Part shown: positions 6,133-7,312 of the stretch, piece after piece
Layout of the letters: every line of letters starts with the position of its first letter
Position numbering within the stretch: the first letter of the stretch is position 1
Source: an uncultured Clostridium sp.
GTDB taxonomy: Bacteria > Bacillota > Clostridia > TANB77 > CAG-508
Reading direction: 5' to 3'
Assembly: GCA_947426875.1 (NCBI GenBank)
Contig: CANEFU010000057.1
Span: 1 to 7,312, forward strand
DNA length: 7,312 bases
Position numbers and translations under genes: made by a program
Notes under the pieces: generated by a model
The model's database searches: none
The model's input: only the letters and a program-made list of their open reading frames with translations
What the model was told of the DNA's origin: nothing

Positions 6133-7250
6133 TATCGATACTCCCTTCTAATGTTTGAATCTACAAATTTAGTATTGACAGAAAATATTGCTTTATCTCC
6201 TATTTTAATATCTTTTTGACCAACCTCACATACAACATGATAAGTTCCAATTCTTCCCAAAATTTTGCAGTTCGTTCCTTTTATTTTCACATACATGGTT
6301 TGTTTTTTAAAAAAGTCCTTTATGCTAATTACTAAATAGCGTAACTTATCAATCGCTCGAAACATGTCTTTATCATTTTTCACATTAATTCCATCCATAT
6401 ATCCACATGGTATAATCGCTACTCTCATTTTTTCTGGTGTTGTATAAGTATTGGAATAGCCAATATTAAATCCTTTTGGTAGTTCTTTTATTTCTGAAAC
6501 TTGTGCTTCTAAATGAGCAATCTTTTTTAATCCAATCGTATTTTGAAAAGATAATCTTCCTAAAAAAGCAGAACCAACTCTAACGGCATTTAAGTGCATA
6601 TTAGGAAATTTTAAAAAAGCAGATGAATTACAAATATGAAGCATTCCGGTTTCAATTTCGTTCATTTTTAGAACTTCAATAACATCTATAAATCTTTGAA
6701 ATTGTATTTTAGTGTACTTATCATCAAAAAAACTAATTGAAAAATGAGAAAAAGTTCCTTCGATTTTGATATGTTTCATATTTTTCAAACTTACTATCAT
6801 TTCATCGCGGTTGTTATACACAAACCCATATCTTCCAAATCCAGTATCAATTTTAAGATGAGCTCTTATTTCTTTATTTTGCTCTTCTCCAATTTGATTT
6901 GCAACTTCTACATCTGCATCAGAACCAATTGTAATAATAATGTTATTTTTAACTAAAGTTTCCACATCTTCTTTAATGGCTGTGGAAGATAACATTAAAA
7001 TATCTTCTTTGATACCTGCTTTTCGCAATTGCAAAGCCTCTTCCATGGTTGACACAGCAAAAAATGAGATACCATTATCGATTAGAAATTTGGTATATTC
7101 TACTAATCCTAATCCATAAGCATTCCCTTTTACAACTGCTATTATTTTTACAGGATTACCCTTATCATCTGTTCCACTTTTGCTAGCAAATTTCTTGATT
7201 TGTTCTATATTATGCCTTAAATCTTCTTTTTCTATTACTAATGTATTCAC
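6132..7250 (-). CDS. alr: Alanine racemase-like PLP enzyme (divergent active-site loop)
   Basis: Alanine racemase interconverts L- and D-alanine with pyridoxal phosphate, supplying D-Ala for peptidoglycan. Numbering is from the GTG at 7250 (372 residues, normal family length). The N-terminal TIM-barrel domain has the PLP lysine in AVVKGNAYG (K41), KIDTGFGRYGF with R140, HICNSSA near 205-211, and NAVRVGSAFLG, whose R224 matches the Arg contacting the PLP ring nitrogen. The C-terminal beta domain has the second catalytic base Tyr265 in NIGYSNTYTT and Y284 in CGYMDG. The usual GRICMDQ loop reads GRIGTYH (332-338), losing the Cys-Met-Asp residues, and the Arg after GYxDG is not seen. Fold and catalytic pair say racemase, but substrate could differ from alanine. 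An in-frame ATG at 7262 is the alternative start; the GGAGG spanning its third base favours the GTG. It is first in the group with DUF1189-like and ftsH. Confidence 0.85.
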   Translation of the reverse strand: MNTLVIEKEDLRHNIEQIKKFASKSGTDDKGNPVKIIAVVKGNAYGLGLVEYTKFLIDNGISFFAVSTMEEALQLRKAGIKEDILMLSSTAIKEDVETLVKNNIIITIGSDADVEVANQIGEEQNKEIRAHLKIDTGFGRYGFVYNNRDEMIVSLKNMKHIKIEGTFSHFSISFFDDKYTKIQFQRFIDVIEVLKMNEIETGMLHICNSSAFLKFPNMHLNAVRVGSAFLGRLSFQNTIGLKKIAHLEAQVSEIKELPKGFNIGYSNTYTTPEKMRVAIIPCGYMDGINVKNDKDMFRAIDKLRYLVISIKDFFKKQTMYVKIKGTNCKILGRIGTYHVVCEVGQKDIKIGDKAIFSVNTKFVDSNIRREYR

Positions 7251-7255
7251 TTTTT

Positions 7256-7260
7256 CCTCC
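7256..7260 (-). promoter_or_regulatory. Strong ribosome binding site favouring a GTG start for alr
   Basis: GGAGG at 7260-7256 on the minus strand lies 5 nt before the GTG at 7250. It overlaps the first codons of the longer frame (ATG at 7262), and that ATG has no Shine-Dalgarno of its own (preceding bases AATGTTAAG). Translation from the GTG gives MNTLVIEKEDLRHNI, which matches how alanine racemases usually begin. Confidence 0.65.
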
Positions 7261-7291
7261 ATCTTAACATTCTTTACTGATTAAGTTTCTA

Positions 7292-7297
7292 ATTATA
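7292..7297 (-). promoter_or_regulatory. Putative -10 box upstream of the alr operon
   Basis: A perfect TATAAT (minus strand) lies about 42 nt upstream of the preferred GTG start. With a 17-nt spacer the -35 hexamer would fall beyond the right window edge, so only half of the promoter can be judged. In sequence this AT-rich, such a hexamer can also occur by chance. Confidence 0.4.
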
Positions 7298-7312
7298 TAT
7301 TTTTACTATATT

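Overview
This is an AT-rich, gene-dense stretch of a low-GC Gram-positive (Firmicutes/Bacillota) chromosome, most likely an uncultured gut-type member of the Clostridia. The evidence is the gene set (WhiA, a DUF1189-like membrane protein, FtsH, MmcQ/YjbR, PrmC), the AT-biased codon use, and the purine-rich Shine-Dalgarno sites. The exact clade cannot be read from the sequence. TAA ends six genes and TAG one.

All seven genes lie on the minus strand, so transcription runs from the right end of the window to the left. The first group is an alanine racemase-like PLP enzyme (7250-6132), a DUF1189-like membrane protein (6132-5089), FtsH (5062-3269), and a two-domain Nudix hydrolase/inorganic pyrophosphatase-like protein (3143-2325). 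The first two genes overlap by one base (TAATG) and FtsH follows after 26 nt, which fits one operon. A good sigma-A-type promoter (TTGAGG, 17 nt, TATAAT with an extended -10 TG) at 2320-2292 then begins a second group: a MmcQ/YjbR-family protein (2271-1879), PrmC (1804-956) and WhiA (955-92). PrmC and WhiA abut as TAAATG.

The genes are mostly housekeeping: cell-wall D-amino acid supply, membrane protein quality control, nucleotide/pyrophosphate housekeeping, release-factor methylation, and a sporulation/division regulator. No complete novel defence or mobile system is visible.

The least ordinary parts are non-coding. Two intergenic palindromic elements (3202-3270 and 1821-1874) share a 15-16 nt core that reads ATTGGGGACGTTTCT, in opposite orientations. 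They look like REP/BIME-type interspersed elements. A separate 23-bp-period tandem array (about 11-102) lies just after whiA, and its last unit supplies the whiA stop codon. The array may continue beyond the left edge of the window. Protein-level oddities are the Nudix-pyrophosphatase fusion and substitutions in the active-site loop of the racemase.
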